Below, piece by piece: positions 14,301 through 27,700 of a stretch of DNA of 64,000 bases. How positions within the stretch are numbered: the stretch's first letter is position 1; each line of letters opens with the position of its first letter. The stretch is from Argopecten irradians (taxonomy: Eukaryota; Mollusca; Bivalvia; Pectinida; Pectinidae), in contig NC_091134.1 of NCBI RefSeq assembly GCF_041381155.1, positions 4,764,255 through 4,828,254 of the forward strand. The letters run 5' to 3'. The position numbers were made by a program, and so were the translations under genes. Below the pieces are notes generated by a model. It was not told the DNA's origin and made no database searches. It saw nothing but the letters and a program-made list of their open reading frames with translations.

Positions 14301-16513
14301 ACATCAATACCAAATTGAAAGAAAGGGAATGATCCTATGTACGGTACGGATTTTATGTGTATGTGCTGAACCTAAATGTGGTAAAAGTAATATTTCATTA
14401 AAAGACACTTTAATGTGAACTATTTCTTGTAATTTCAAGTGCTAAGATATGAAATTAAGAAATAGAAAGTTCATTTTTGGAAAAATACTGTAAAAGAGTT
14501 ATTCTGACTTAAATATAATACAATTATGCCTATCATATTTCAGCGCAAAATGTTTGGCGCGAAAGCTTCTATAATATGACATATTGGTATGCTTATAGTC
14601 TGACCCGCAACCATTGATAGGTTAAAGGTAGGTTTCGCCCAATGAAATATAAAGACTACGAAATTGAAATTTATCCTGTATATAGATATAATCTTCAGAT
14701 CATTTTCAATGCATACAGCGAACAATATGGGTGGTCAGTTGCCTAGCTTGACCAGGAAAATAGAGCGAAGTAAAGCTTTACATAGAACATGACGTAATTT
14801 TTTCCAAAGCGAGGCCGCAGCAACAAACGGAAGCGTGCCGATGGCAGTGACAGCTTGCCACGGCATGTTTAGTTAAAAAAACAACAACAACAAATCGAAT
14901 TGCGATGGACTGATTATACATATCATATAATCTAAAACACTTCGTGTTACTTACATACATGTACGCTCGCTAGCTTAGTACACCAAATATACATGTAGTT
15001 AGTCTGCGGCTGTATGTGCGCTGGCATATGTGTTGAAATTTAACTCACCACGTGCAACGCCGTTACACGAGTCCCAACAGATCCGGGCAAGTTCCGCTTG
15101 AGATGTGGCTTCTGTTTCTTCTATTGCTACATGCCATCTCTGAATTTAATTCCCTACAGATATCCTAGGATGCTACCGATTCCATTATAATTTCCTCCAC
15201 TTTGTTGCCGATTCAGACATATTTTTTTTTATCTTACACACTTTCGTTCAGCCATTTTGTTTACTTTTAGTGCGTAACAATGCGCATGCGCGAAACTTCG
15301 ACAACACAATCCATCGCAGCTTCATTTGCATACTATTTTGTCTGACGGACACCGTAATAAATCAAGGATTTCCTTCAATTTTGTATTCAAGACACATTTG
15401 TTCAATCTCAAACGCATAAAGAAATTAAATTGAGGTATTTTTGATATGTTTTTTCATCTCTTCTTCCGTTTATCGGATTTTACAAAAAAAAATATTTATT
15501 TGGTTGGGCGAAACCTACATTTAAGTTCTACAGAGCGAGAAAAACAATTTGGAAAATAGTGACAGTGACACTGTTTGGCAATTTTTACAATCAAAATCAT
15601 AAATCTGCAGGCATAAATCAGTTGACCCCACACTAGTATGACATTGATGTTTGTGATATTTGAGACCTTTGCATGAATACCTTACAAAACTGATAACCTA
15701 GGTTTACAACAATGGTGAGGACGCAGTTTGAATAATACCAAGAGATTGGAAGGTACTTGCTGCAAATAAAGCTCATACATTACAACAGTATCTCATGTTC
15801 ATCCTTATAATTATTACTGCTTTTCAAATCAAACGTCTTTTCTGACGACATAATAGGAAGTAAAATAATTTGAATTACGTTATTCATAGGGTATAAACTA
15901 ATTTACTTACAGCGAATAACACAGAATGAAGAACACTTTTCAGATCGAGGAATTTTGAAGCCATAAACCGATGACACAGAAAGATCGAATGCGACATTTG
16001 TGATTTGATAATAATAAAAAAACAATACATAGAAAATTAGGGTTTGGTAATGAATTTATGTAATATACGTGTAGATGTATATTTTCCTAATAGCTGAAAA
16101 AGACATAGATAGGCATTATACAACTATAATCGTGAAGGCAATTCGTATCGTGAACATTGTACACCTTAATGTTCGCCTCAATTTGTTTATTTATCAAACC
16201 TAAAATGGGACCAAACCTACTCACAGTTTCCTTACCTTTAATATATACATGTTTGTTGCTACAGAACGGTAGGTACTTGTCGACACAATGGCTGCTAGGA
16301 CGGCGAGTGTCGGTATGTAACCCAAACCACGAAGTCCGAGGTAAGACTTTCCTGCCCATCCAGCTCGCGGAGAAACCGATCTACATCTTTGACAAGGAGA
16401 AGGTCAAATATGTGTCGCCTTACTGGATGTCCTCATCTAACCAGTTCAACGAATCAATATCGATGAGTGAAACGTCTTATTCTGATTCGGATTTTAGTTT
16501 CAACGACAGGTAA
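2358..16513 (+). CDS. NIT-type receptor guanylate cyclase homologue, probable pseudoenzyme
   Basis: Spliced gene of about 770 codons. Exons: 2358-2370, 2806-2868, 8880-9029, 9135 to about 9259, 10901-12272, 12908-13045, 13834-13932, 14252-14343, 16265-16513; phases agree at each junction. Order: N-terminal hydrophobic signal or anchor (exons 1-2), helical extracellular region, one membrane segment (11678-11752, IYTMLLLLCVILFGIVCV), short helical linker (VTSILHDAIP), class III cyclase domain from 12071, short tail. No kinase-homology domain is present. This matches the NIT-domain cyclases of spiralians, which make cGMP at membranes. The first metal Asp is kept (FMCDF), but the second Asp (GDAYM-type site) is Asn, the guanine-recognising Glu and Cys are Cys and His, and the transition-state Asn and Arg are Asp and Glu. 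I infer loss of catalysis and a possible partner or receptor role. Exons 1-2 and the 9259 donor are the least certain parts. Confidence 0.75.
3519..8700. repeat. 76-bp satellite array, about 68 copies
   Basis: Head-to-tail 76-bp units fill most of a 6-kb intron (2869-8879) of the cyclase-like gene. Interior units differ mainly at two spots: TATACCATT or TATATCATT, and CTTCCTAC, CTCCGTAC, CTCCTAC or CTTCGTAC. The first and last units are more divergent. Since 76 is 3x25+1, reading passes through all three frames before meeting a stop, giving regular 64-residue open frames without ATG; these are not genes. Each unit has CAG|GTTG in the sense of the host gene. Confidence 0.97.
9344..10480. repeat. 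33-bp minisatellite, about 30 copies, splice-site-like unit
   Basis: Units of 33 bp lie in the intron between the exons ending near 9259 and starting at 10901. There are disordered copies at about 9710-9990 and very regular copies elsewhere. Each unit contains CTAATACAG directly followed by GTAAGG, that is, a branch-point and acceptor-like end joined to a strong donor-like start, in the sense orientation of the gene. The 33-bp period keeps an 11-residue Cys-rich frame open, but other frames are open too. Confidence 0.95.
14622..15524. mobile_element. TTAA-flanked inverted-repeat element (MITE)
   Basis: TTAA at both ends (14622-14625 and 15521-15524) encloses matching inverted ends with the core GTAGGTTTCGCCCAA. 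The length is about 0.9 kb, with no transposase-like frame. TTAA flanks are the usual target duplication of piggyBac-type elements, but the ends are not a piggyBac end I recognise. It lies in the last intron of the cyclase-like gene. Confidence 0.65.
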
Positions 16514-16562
16514 CACGATTTAAGGATAATAGCACCAAAGGTATATATTGATTAGGATCGTT

Positions 16563-16568
16563 AATAAA
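16563..16568 (+). terminator. poly(A) signal of the cyclase-like gene
   Basis: AATAAA lies 50 bases after the stop codon at 16511-16513. Confidence 0.5.
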
Positions 16569-16569
16569 G

Positions 16570-18000
16570 TTTTTAAATCACTCTGAGAAAGTTAAGTATA
16601 AATCATGTATTAACAACGCCATTATTACAGAACTACATATTGATATAATGAATATTGGAAGAAACCTCCATGGCCGTGTCCACTAGGAACCTATTGCCTC
16701 CCTCAATTTACTCTCAAGACTGGGAACGATTCCAAAAGTCTGTATCTGGGTGATCTGACTTGAGCAGCAAAACTGTTTAAATGGAAGTTGAAATCAAGAA
16801 TTCGTAACCCACTTTGAGGATGAGACATGGAGAGTTCAACCTGTGGAGTAAAATATCAAACACGAGGCTTAGCTATTTTCTTGTTCAGTCAAAACTATTT
16901 TAAAAGAATTATTTTCTTATTTATTTAGGAATCAGATTCCCTCACCAATCACACTCTTAAGACGTGGAACGATATATGCGTCTCTATACGAATGATTTGA
17001 CAAATTATTGAAAAATCTGCCACCCTCTTGGAGGATTAGACATGGGAATTTCAATCTGAGAAATTGAAAAATACTTCGTTTATTGTAAGTGGTAGTGTAA
17101 TCAATATATACCCGAGTTAATCCTTCATGTAATTGTACTTAAAAGAAAACATTCAACATATACCAGTATAGTCTGCTTCATCTTTAACCTTTGAACAAAA
17201 CTTGATTAAACAATATGAAGACATTGAAGGATTCTTACGTATTGTAGAAATAAAGATTAAAACATACACCCATTGTACACGTTTTTATTTTCTTTATTAT
17301 TTAACATAATAAGTACATAATTTCCGTTTTCACGTCCGCCGTAACGTTTATCCTGTGAACCAAACAAATAGAATACACAATCAGTACATTTTGTAATTAC
17401 ATTTTTCAGATTGAAATATAAATAAGGTTTTATGATGGAAATAAATGTGGTATTACTCACCCGAGTGAAAGATATTTTAATATTGACCAATCAGATTACA
17501 GCATTTACATTGAAAACATCGGTTAGGCGGGAAATGCATTCTTAGATATATCAAACAAACAAAAATAATATTTCGTGTATCTTTCGTATTACGTTTATTA
17601 ATAGTTGAAGCGTAAATATGTTGCATTAGATTATCTTGTGATATTTTGAATCATTAAATGGCCACTCTCAAAATGTATATCTTTGCTTTCAACAATAAAT
17701 AATTGAAACCATTCTAGATATCTTCGTCCTTCTAATTCACAATTAATATATTCCTGTATATACCTAGAAGGCCCCATTGCTGTGGCGGCGTTGCCACTTG
17801 GTTTGCTGTAATAGTAAATTTTACACTAAAAATATCAATTTGTTTTCACGAGTGGCTTAATAACGTTGAATGTCCTACCTACAATGTAATGCATTTTTTA
17901 ATTTACTGTGTATAAACTATACAAAGCTATACATTTCTACATTTGGATATGGAAATTTATTCCTCATTAAATTATAAGCATCATTCGCTATACATTTTGG
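16570..18000. other. intergenic, possible 3' end of the SRCR gene
   Basis: No clear gene. On the minus strand, 17766-17808 has a good acceptor and an in-phase short frame (ANQVATPPQQWGLL) that could be a further, perhaps terminal, exon of the SRCR gene. Too short to be sure. Confidence 0.3.
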
Positions 18001-18042
18001 GTTTATAAAGTCATAGACAGAACCGTCTATGACTTCATAAAC
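18001..18042. repeat. short near-perfect hairpin
   Basis: An 18-bp arm (18001-18018) and its reverse complement (18025-18042) with one mismatch enclose a 6-base loop. It could be a tiny foldback element or an RNA hairpin; nothing further supports either. Confidence 0.75.
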
Positions 18043-18277
18043 ACAATATGCTTAAATATAGAGATGAAATCAAAAAGAAAACCTTTAAACAATATATTTA
18101 GTTGACTCATGTGTTACCTTGGTAACATATTTTATGTTCTACGTACCTTGGCCGAAGTCTATCCAATGACCTGAAACAGTACACGAATATGAAACTTTGG
18201 CCGTATTTATCTTGAGGTAATCGTCTTTAAAGGTAAACAGATCAATTTCAAAGTTAGCGAAACGATGAATTCACGAA

Positions 18278-18372
18278 ATGGAGATAACTATTATGTTAAT
18301 CTTATCCTTTACACTATGTTACCATGTTAACGGGCAGATTCCAGCTGAGACCAGCGCGAATAACACAAACAG
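18278..18372 (+). CDS. candidate signal-peptide first exon
   Basis: ATG at 18278 opens a 31-codon frame that ends at a GTATTT donor after CAG. The start MEITIMLILSFTLCYHVNG looks like a classic signal peptide with a cleavage point after VNG, followed by a polar stretch with an N-glycosylation site. It lies opposite the SRCR gene, and no following plus-strand exon was found. It may be a first exon of an unrecognised secreted protein or a relic. Confidence 0.35.
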
Positions 18373-18780
18373 GTATTTTATGTTTGTCATGCATCATGTT
18401 ATGGCACAAGATATATACCGTTTTAATATGCCTTAGCTAGCAACCGTAATTGGTTGTCGTATCAAGATATTTTGGATCCGTTACACTGAACGCAAATACG
18501 ATACTATAACCATATGAACTAGCTATATGGTAAACAGCTTATTGTTGTTGTTTTCATATTAAAAGAGTTCAGATATAATGAACATACATTACTGTTTTTC
18601 ATTGCTTCTACCTTTCCCCTGGTACACAATATGATCTATCAGAGTTACATTGTGCTTCCCTTCGTTTTTCTCCGTCACTTTGGTTTACACCGTCAGTACC
18701 CACAGAGAGAAATAAAAGGGAAGTAGCACTGATAAATCAACGGGAAATTCCAGGGAAATATTACAGAAGTGACAGCTTAC

Positions 18781-21700
18781 CTGTAGTTGGGTTAGTTGGA
18801 GTTGTTGTTGTGGTCGTCGGTGTTGGAGTTGGAAAGGTGGTAGTTGATACTGTAGATGTAGGTTGAGTGGCAGCTGGAGTAGCTGTAGGAATACAAAGTC
18901 TCGCGACATTACACGCGAGATTTCGAAAGCATAACCGAATAGTAAAGGCTTTGTAGAAAATGTTAATATATTCACATAAAAAATACACATACATAGAAAA
19001 AAATATATACATATATGTGTACTTGTATATACATTTGTATCTATCAATTACTGGTCAACACGATTTCTATTGGGCGTTAGATTTTAGGTTACAAGATATT
19101 ATGAAGACAATGGGAAAAGATCCAACATTTCATATAACATTATACAATAGGTGGATGTCCTGTTATCTGTTGGTTACCTCTTAACATACTCTTTGCTTTG
19201 TAATTGTATGTAACCTGTTCGGCGATTATCATTAAGTGAATATTTCACATAATGTGCTAACCATTTCTTCTATATCACATCATTGTTTTTACCACTTCAT
19301 GATTATATTGATTGGCTTTATGTTGCACTCTCGTTTTGGTGTGAAATCTTCATAACATTGCAAAAATTATGTTATTCAATTATCTCGTAAAAAATAAAAT
19401 AAATCTTTAGGGATTTTTTTTCTGAAATCATTACGCCGTTGCATCAACCAATCAGAGGCGATGTTGCACGTTCAACGTAAATACCATGAAGTTTTAAGCC
19501 AATGAAAATGCATATTACAAGCAATATATACAAACGGGGTTTGCATCATGTAATTATGGTGTTAAAGCCGACTTACCTGGATCCAAACAGCTGATATGTA
19601 TAACGTGGTTGTGATGACACTGAACTTGTCTCCTTGGACACAGGGTTATGTTCCGTTCTTGTCCAGTACACAGGAACTGTTCTCCAATCACAGGCAAGGC
19701 GCCATTTTGTTCAACCGTGAATGATCCAATAGATCTATTAATGAAGAGTTTATACTGAAATGTATTGATGTACCCATTTTTATACTAGTTGTTGGGTTTT
19801 TTTTTACTAACTGCAAAATTAACCAAAAAATGTTTTCTCAAATTAGGAGGATACACAAAGATACCTGAATACTTTAAACATGGACATTTATGCTAATTAT
19901 TGTAAACCAACGTTCTTTCGCGGCTACTTCATTTCGCGATTTCACTTGTAGAATATATCAATTCGCGGAAAAAAAACTTTCGTGAATTTTTCTTGAATGC
20001 GCAATTCGCGAAAATAAATTCCACACGAAAGAAAGTTGTTTGACAGTATTCGAAGTGTATCTTGAGGCGAAAAAAATGCGTTTCTGAAAGCTGAAGATTT
20101 ATTTCTTATCACGAAAAAAACATTTGTGAAAACATCCATGTTTACAGTAAATGAAGTGCTAATGTCCTTGCTTTGTCAATTTTAAACATTCATTATTTTA
20201 TTTTGAACAAAATTTAGCGTTATGTTACAATTGAGAATAGTAGCAATGTAAAAGTCTTGAATTGTAAGGTATAATCAACTGACCCCGTAGGGGCTCCGAT
20301 GGTTCTGCAGACGACTTGTGTAGCTTCCTCCGTCCATCCGTCCATACAGACCAAATGTCCTTTACCTTCTGATTTGATGATCAGTAAACCCTCGTTTTGT
20401 TTACCACTATGAGATAACAGGAAAGCATCCACCGGCGGGGGAGCTGAATAGTAACCAGTAAACAGTTCAAATATTCACCTCACTTAATGTTTTCATGAAA
20501 AGGTTTGACCGGGACACAATAACAATTAATGTCATTATCTCAGTTAACGTAGTCGCCACCAAAGTTCACATGATTTTCTAAAGCATCTGGCGTAAAAATA
20601 ATTTGCAAACAGAAAAAAAACAATGTTTCGATAAGTTTGTCTCATTACTTTGGTCAACAAAATTTGAACTAATGAAAGAAGACTTTCAGATGGGAAAGGC
20701 ATTTTTGTACAAATAGCTTGAAATCAGAATATTTATTCTGCACATGCGTATTTACAACCGAAGTATGGAAGCTCATGAAGTACAGTATATATTAACTAAA
20801 CCCATAGTGATATATCTAAATATTACATATACAACCGTTTTGCTGCATTATAATTTTAACTCAAAGTCACGTTAATTTTTCAAAATCTTATGTATTCAAA
20901 ATCTTATGTACAAATTGACATATCTGGATGTCTAGAAACAAGATGAAATGAGAATAAAACTGAAATTGAACTATTGTCAATAATATAAAACAATAGTTAA
21001 GTCTGATATCGTAATACTTAAATCTTGGCAAGGGCAGCCAATTGTTTTGAATTATTAAAATATATTAAATGCTTAGATATGAATTAATTGAACTATTAAA
21101 GTACACTTCATGATTATACATGTATATTGATTAAGTAAGAATGAAAAGGGAGAGATACCACATTAATGGTATTCCGAACGACCTTAACTTACCTGGGGGC
21201 GAACAGGTAACGTGTATGACTTCATTATTAGTGCACGTCACCTGTTTCACGTTTATGGCACACTTAGACAGGTTGGTTTCATGGCCATTACAAGAAATGT
21301 GTGCTTGAAGTACTGGTACTCCAAAATCGGGAACGCCCTTATATGTAGCCGTGTATCTAGATAGATAAGTCAAAGTAAGTTCATTTCCTCCCAAAAATAA
21401 TTAAGAAAATTCGAAACAAAATATTCTTTATGACGTAAAAGTGTTTATTACAAAATAGATGTTTTTAATATGTTGTTAATACAACTATTTTTCATAATGT
21501 TGCCGTTACATTTCTAAGCCTAAATTCTATCCTTATGTATAATTTTGTAGTTTTAACATTTAAAAAGGCCCAAACCATCACATTGGACTTAGATACTAAA
21601 CCTGTTACTTACCCCGCAGGTGTCCCGATTGATCTGCAGACTACGTCACTGTTTTCGTTGGTCCAGTCGTCCGTACAAGCCGTGTAAACAATACCGCCGG

Positions 21701-24700
21701 AGGTTATAACCATGACACCATCGTGAACGTTCACACCATTGGCTGCCATCAAGGCCACGTGCACATCCTCTAATATAGAGAAACCACATTCACAAAAAAC
21801 TTAACGGCGTTAAAGGGACTATGACCACCGAAATACAATAAAAAACAACTTAAAGCAAAACAATGTGCTACACCAGCATTTTTATCGGCAGTATAAGGGC
21901 ACATATTAAAAAAAATTGATTTGGAAATATGTCCAAGGTTTAGCTCATAAATCAACTTGGTTAGTTTGATGTTACGTCAAGGACGAGTATCCCACGTAAC
22001 CTATTTTGTCAGAGAAATCTTTGAGCCGAGTTGTGAAAATGTGAAATGTATTAACAGCTTCATAGATCAGCAGCTGGTTTGTTTATTTTACAGTGATCTT
22101 ATGAATACAATACAATTTGGTAAAAAGAGCATGATGTTAAGACACGTGGCTATAACACACGTGCTTGTCATTGATTAAAAAGATAAAAGATTATAAACAG
22201 TTAGAAATAACAAACATGATACGGATGTAAACATTGGCAACGAGATTGCTAATATTTCTAAAATAAAATCGATAATATGATACATGATATTTACAAGAAA
22301 ATATATTCCGTTTAGCTATTAAATTCATGTCTCGCGAAGTCAATGATATTATCTTTATCATAATTACATTTTATTCAATAGCTGTAGTCAATTTTTCATG
22401 CCTCTGGATTTCAATTACTTAGACTGTTGTTTATACATTTGTTTGTTTATTTAATTAAAGTCCTATTAACAGCCTGGGTCACGTAAGGACGGTCTCCCAT
22501 GTATAACGTCCTATTAACAACCTGGGTCATGTAAGGACGGCCTCCAATGTATAACGTCCTATTAACAGCCAGGGCAATGTAAGGATGGCCTCCCATGTAT
22601 AACGTCCTATTAACAGCCAGGGTCATGTAAGGACGGCCTCCCATGTATAACGTCCTATTAACAACCTGGGTCATGTAAGGACGGCCTCCCATGTATAACG
22701 TCCTATTAACAGCCAGGGTCATGTAAGGACGGCCTCCCATGTATAACGTCCTATTAACAGCCAGGGTCATGTAAGGACGGCCTCCCATGTATAACGTCCT
22801 ATTAACAGCATGGGCAATGTAAGGACGGCCTCCCATGTATAAGGACGGCCTCCCATGTATAACGTCCTATTAACAGTCAGGGTCATGTAAGGACGGCCTC
22901 CCATGTATAACGTCCTATTAACAGCCAGGGTCATGTAAGGACGGCCTCCCATGTATAACGTCCTATTAACAGCCAGGGTCATGTAAGGACGGCCTCCCAT
23001 GTATAAACGTCCTATTAACAGCATGGGCAATGTAAGGACGGCCTCCCATGTATAACGTCCTATTAACAGCCAGGGTCATGTAAGGACGGCCTCCCATGTA
23101 TAAACGTCCTATTAACAGCATGGGCAATGTAAGGACGGCCTCCCATGTATAACGTCCTATTAACAGCCAGGGTCATGTAAGGACGGCCTCCCATGTATAA
23201 CGTCCTATTAACAGCCAGGGACATGTAAGGTGGCCTCCCATGTAGTAACGTCCTATTAACAGCCGGGACATGTAAGGACGGCCTCCCATGTATAACGTCC
23301 TATTAACAGCCAGGGTCATGTAAGGACGGCCTCCCATGTATAACGTCCTATCAACAGCCAGGGTCATGTAAGGTTGGCCTCCCATGTATAACGTCATATT
23401 AACAGCCCGGGTCATGTAAGGACGGCCTCCCATGTATAACGTCCTATCAACAGCCAGGGTCATGTAAGGTTGGCATCTTATGTATAAACGTCCTATTAAC
23501 AGCATGGGCAATGTAAGGATGGCCTCCCATGTATAACGTCCTTTTAATAGCCAGGGTCATGTAAGGACGGCCTCCCATGTATAACGTCCTATTAACAGCC
23601 GGGGACATGTAAGACGGCCTCTCATGTAAGGACGGCCTCCCATGTATAACGTCCTATTAACATCCAGGGTCATGTAAGGACGGCATCCATGTATAACGTC
23701 CTATTAACATCCAGGGTCATGTAAGGACGGCCTCCCATGTATAACGTCCTATTAACAGCCAGGGTCATGTAAGGACGGCCTCCCATGTATAACGTCCTAT
23801 TAACAGCCAGGGTCATGTAAGACGGCCTCCCATGTATAACGTCATATTAACAGCCAGGGTCATGTAAGGACGGCCTCCCATGTATATCATGTGTAGTGTA
23901 ATATGCATGTAGTGTGTGCGGTGAAGGGTTTGGGAGACTGCGGTATATTCGACTTATGTGCACTTGTTAAGTGGAATTGTTGCCATTTTATAGTGCTGAA
24001 ACATGCTGCCGAAAACACCAAGCAAAACACCCTGCCTGGTCATATTATATTGACAACGGGCGAACCAGTCGTCGTAATCCCCGAATGATGTGCGCTATGC
24101 TACCATTTTAAAGACTTTGGTGTATCGCGGCTAGGGGATAGAACCCAGAGCCTCCATCACAAGGGCGATCGCTTAACAGAATGCCAAAAGTGAGGCGGTG
24201 TCAAGGAAGACGTTAATATCCTAAATTTAGTCGCATTTTACGACTATGCAATAGGAGCAGCAGGTACAATTCACTTAAGTGATAAATGGGCATTTTTCAA
24301 TGCCAGGTAAAATTCGTTTTCAATCTTTCTGACCATACTGATAACAATCGTATTATAATGAAAACGTATTAATGAACAAAACTTTCATTAGAAATAACTC
24401 ACGTGTAGTTATCGGCGAAGGTTTGTTAGATGATGTCACTACACTGGTCGTTGAAGTCATCTGTACGTATGGTGCTGCCGTCACGTGATGAGTATGGTGG
24501 TGTTGCCCATCTGTATAACCTAATGTTTATGCATGTGTAAATAAAAGAAATAATTCCAACAGAAGCACAGACGACATCAACAAATCATCACCATACTCCA
24601 ATTTATAAAAAGAGCTTTATTTCCAGATAACCAGATATATAGTACAAGTAATAGAACAATGTAATCTGGAAGAGTTTGATGTACTTTGTTATTAATTCGC

Positions 24701-27700
24701 TGTGTTAATTAATATTCCCCAACCAATCAAATATTGGTGTGTAGGATATGCTAGCCAAAGGTGCGCCATCATACATATGCTAGAACACCCAATGAATGTT
24801 ACACCCTAATGCATATCAAAAATAAGAAAACCAATGCTTATATTTATATAATAATTCCCGTTATCAAAAGAAAACAAATAAAAAGTTAAGTATGAAAATA
24901 AAAATGTATACGTCTGCATAGAGTAAAATATCATTTTGTCATTTGGTGGAACAGCCGATGATTTGGCGGGAAAGAGTGAGTTCTAGCAGTTTCTTGTGTG
25001 TTACCATGGACTAGCGACTAAACAATAACAGCAGTTGAAATAGTCCCATCGATAAAACAGGATATACAATTATAAATACATCACCTCAATCCATTTCATA
25101 TATCTTGATTAGAAAATATTCTCATATTGATCAATTTTTGGAATACCCGGTATGTTATTTAAAGCCCAGTCTTTTCTTTATCCCTTGAACGCTGATGAAG
25201 GTATTGGTACGCCAGAGCCTAACTGACAATGTTGATACTGGAAATTATCATACTTAAGGCTTAGTAGGAATATATAGGTACTGTTCAGTGGCAATGTTAA
25301 TATAAAGAAATGTCGGAAGGTTGAGACTGACCACAAATCTCTAGAATATTGAAAACATCACTATAGTGTGGCTTGATTATTTTTGGAGTAGGAAGAGATA
25401 ATCTATTATAGAACTCTGCTGGGAAAGTATTATCAACAACTTCGGCCCTGTGGCCAGTCTAGGTTTAAGATAGGTAAATCATATTCCATACTGAAATACT
25501 AAACTGGGTCAAAAACACATTATAGTTTAGTACTGTAAACTAACTTTTATTCGTGGATGTTAAATTTCGCGATTTTTTTTTCAAAACAAGTTCGTGGAAA
25601 TTAACATTCGCGGACCAGAATACATATAGTTCTACTTTCATTTGATACTATCATTCTAAGTAATATCGATGATAATTGGCTGAGATGACTCTGTAGGGGC
25701 ATCAACATACATTTACCCTGACAACAAAATAATAAGGTGGGTGGTCAACCTATCAGATAAGATCTTGAATTCAGAGAAGAAATGGGTATTGGAGAGAGGA
25801 CTTAATTTTGCGGTAAGTCCCAATAAATTACCCATTGTCGATTTTATTACGGGCATAGAGACAGCATGAAAATACATAGGTCTTAACTCGAAGGCAGCTT
25901 CTCACTAATGTACAGACTGTGTTAAGTTCTTGAAAAACACCAAACTCCATAAGTCTAACATAGCAGAAGATGAACAATATGCCCTAGCATCACTTAAGGC
26001 CGACGTGAACAACCTTACATTACCAGCTGATAAGGGACGGGCTGCTGTGATCATGCCCAAGTCTATGTACCAGGAGAAGATCGGGATACTCCTTAGTAAT
26101 GAAAACACCTACAATCATCTTCAGAAGGATCCTACTGCTAGATATACCACCAAACTAGTACAGCTTCTTAGGTCTCATAAGGACCAAGGACTTCTGACTA
26201 TTGGCCAGTATAGGTAATTACATCCTATATCCACGGACGTCCCTAAGTCCTATGGTCTCCCTAAAGTACACAAGGAAGCTGTTCGTCTCAGACCGATTGT
26301 AGCGTCTATATGCTTTATCACTTATAACAAAGCTAGGTTCCTGGCCAAAATCCTATCTCCACTGGTAGGCCGTATAGCTCACCACATCAAGAACAGTACT
26401 GAACTTGTGAAAACACTATAACAGTATAAGCTGAGCCCAGATGAGTCTTTAGTGTCATACGATGTGACTGCCCTGTTCACCAGTGTACCAGTACAGGAGA
26501 GCGTACTATCATCCGACAGAGACTCGAGATGGATCAGACACTCGCCGAACGAACGATACTATCCCCCCAACAGATCACAGAGCTCCTGGAAGTTTGCTTT
26601 AGTACCACTTACTATGTAGTTGATGGTAAAATATACCAACAAACTGAAGGTGCGGCTATGGGCTCCCCAGTCAGCCCAATCGTAGTCAATCTCTTCATTC
26701 TCACTTCGAGGAATCGGCTCTGAGGACCTTCCAGGACAGCTCAATGTATTGGGGGAGATACGTGAATGATACCTTAGCCATAATACATAGCAATGTGGTA
26801 GACGATTTCACTGACCATCTTAATAATTGTCACTCAGCCATAAAATTCACTATCGAGAGGATGAAAGATAACTACATTCTAGTACTAGACACGTACATTC
26901 GGCTTCGTGACGATGGTTCGCTTGTGTTCAGTGTGAACCGTAAACCCACACATACCGACCAATATCTCCAATTCGACAGCCATCAACCGCTAGAACACAA
27001 GCTGTGTGTTATAAGAACTCTGACCCATATAGCCAACTCCAAATGCTCCACTGATCAGGCCAAAACGCAGGAAGAAGATAACATGAAGGAAATTTTCAGT
27101 GTTTCGGGCTGTATTAGGTGGGCGTGGGACCTCCCCAGCAGCAGGACCAAGACCACTGAACTGGCAACTAGCGCCAACCAGCCAAGTCTCTACCATACAT
27201 CGGAGGTATTTCGGAGGCCATCAATCGCAAAATCTGCTAAGAGAGAGTTACAGTACACACCAAGCCCCATAATACCATTCAGGGGATGCTGGTAGAACCC
27301 GAAGACAAAATCATCACCATGAACAAGTCAGGTGCTTTGTACAAAATAGCATGCATGTGCTGAATGTTCATCAACATATGTGGAGGGGGGGACGGAAAGT
27401 ACTACAGAGATTCGTCTCCTGTTATGGTTATGATATGGCTAGGCGGATGATTATGTAATAAGGTCGTACGAGTTATCTCACTTCAGTGTAATATTATGTA
27501 ATCCGGAATTTGGATGAACCGGAAGTGTTGTTTTTGTAAGTTAGATAAAACAGAGAAAAAAAGATGGAAGCTGGTGGCAACGTGTTTTGTGATATCCTCT
27601 CAGCCAAACGAGTAAAACCTAACACTAATTCCCTTCCCCCGTTGCCCGCTACACTCCTGTTGGGGTCCATATGAGAGACCACTCCCACGTTTTCACAACA

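Noticed and set aside
22447-23511. Minus-strand protein with 16-residue repeats ([16 protein letters not shown])
   Set aside because: By-product of the 48-bp SINE-tail minisatellite inside an intron; small indels shift the frame often.
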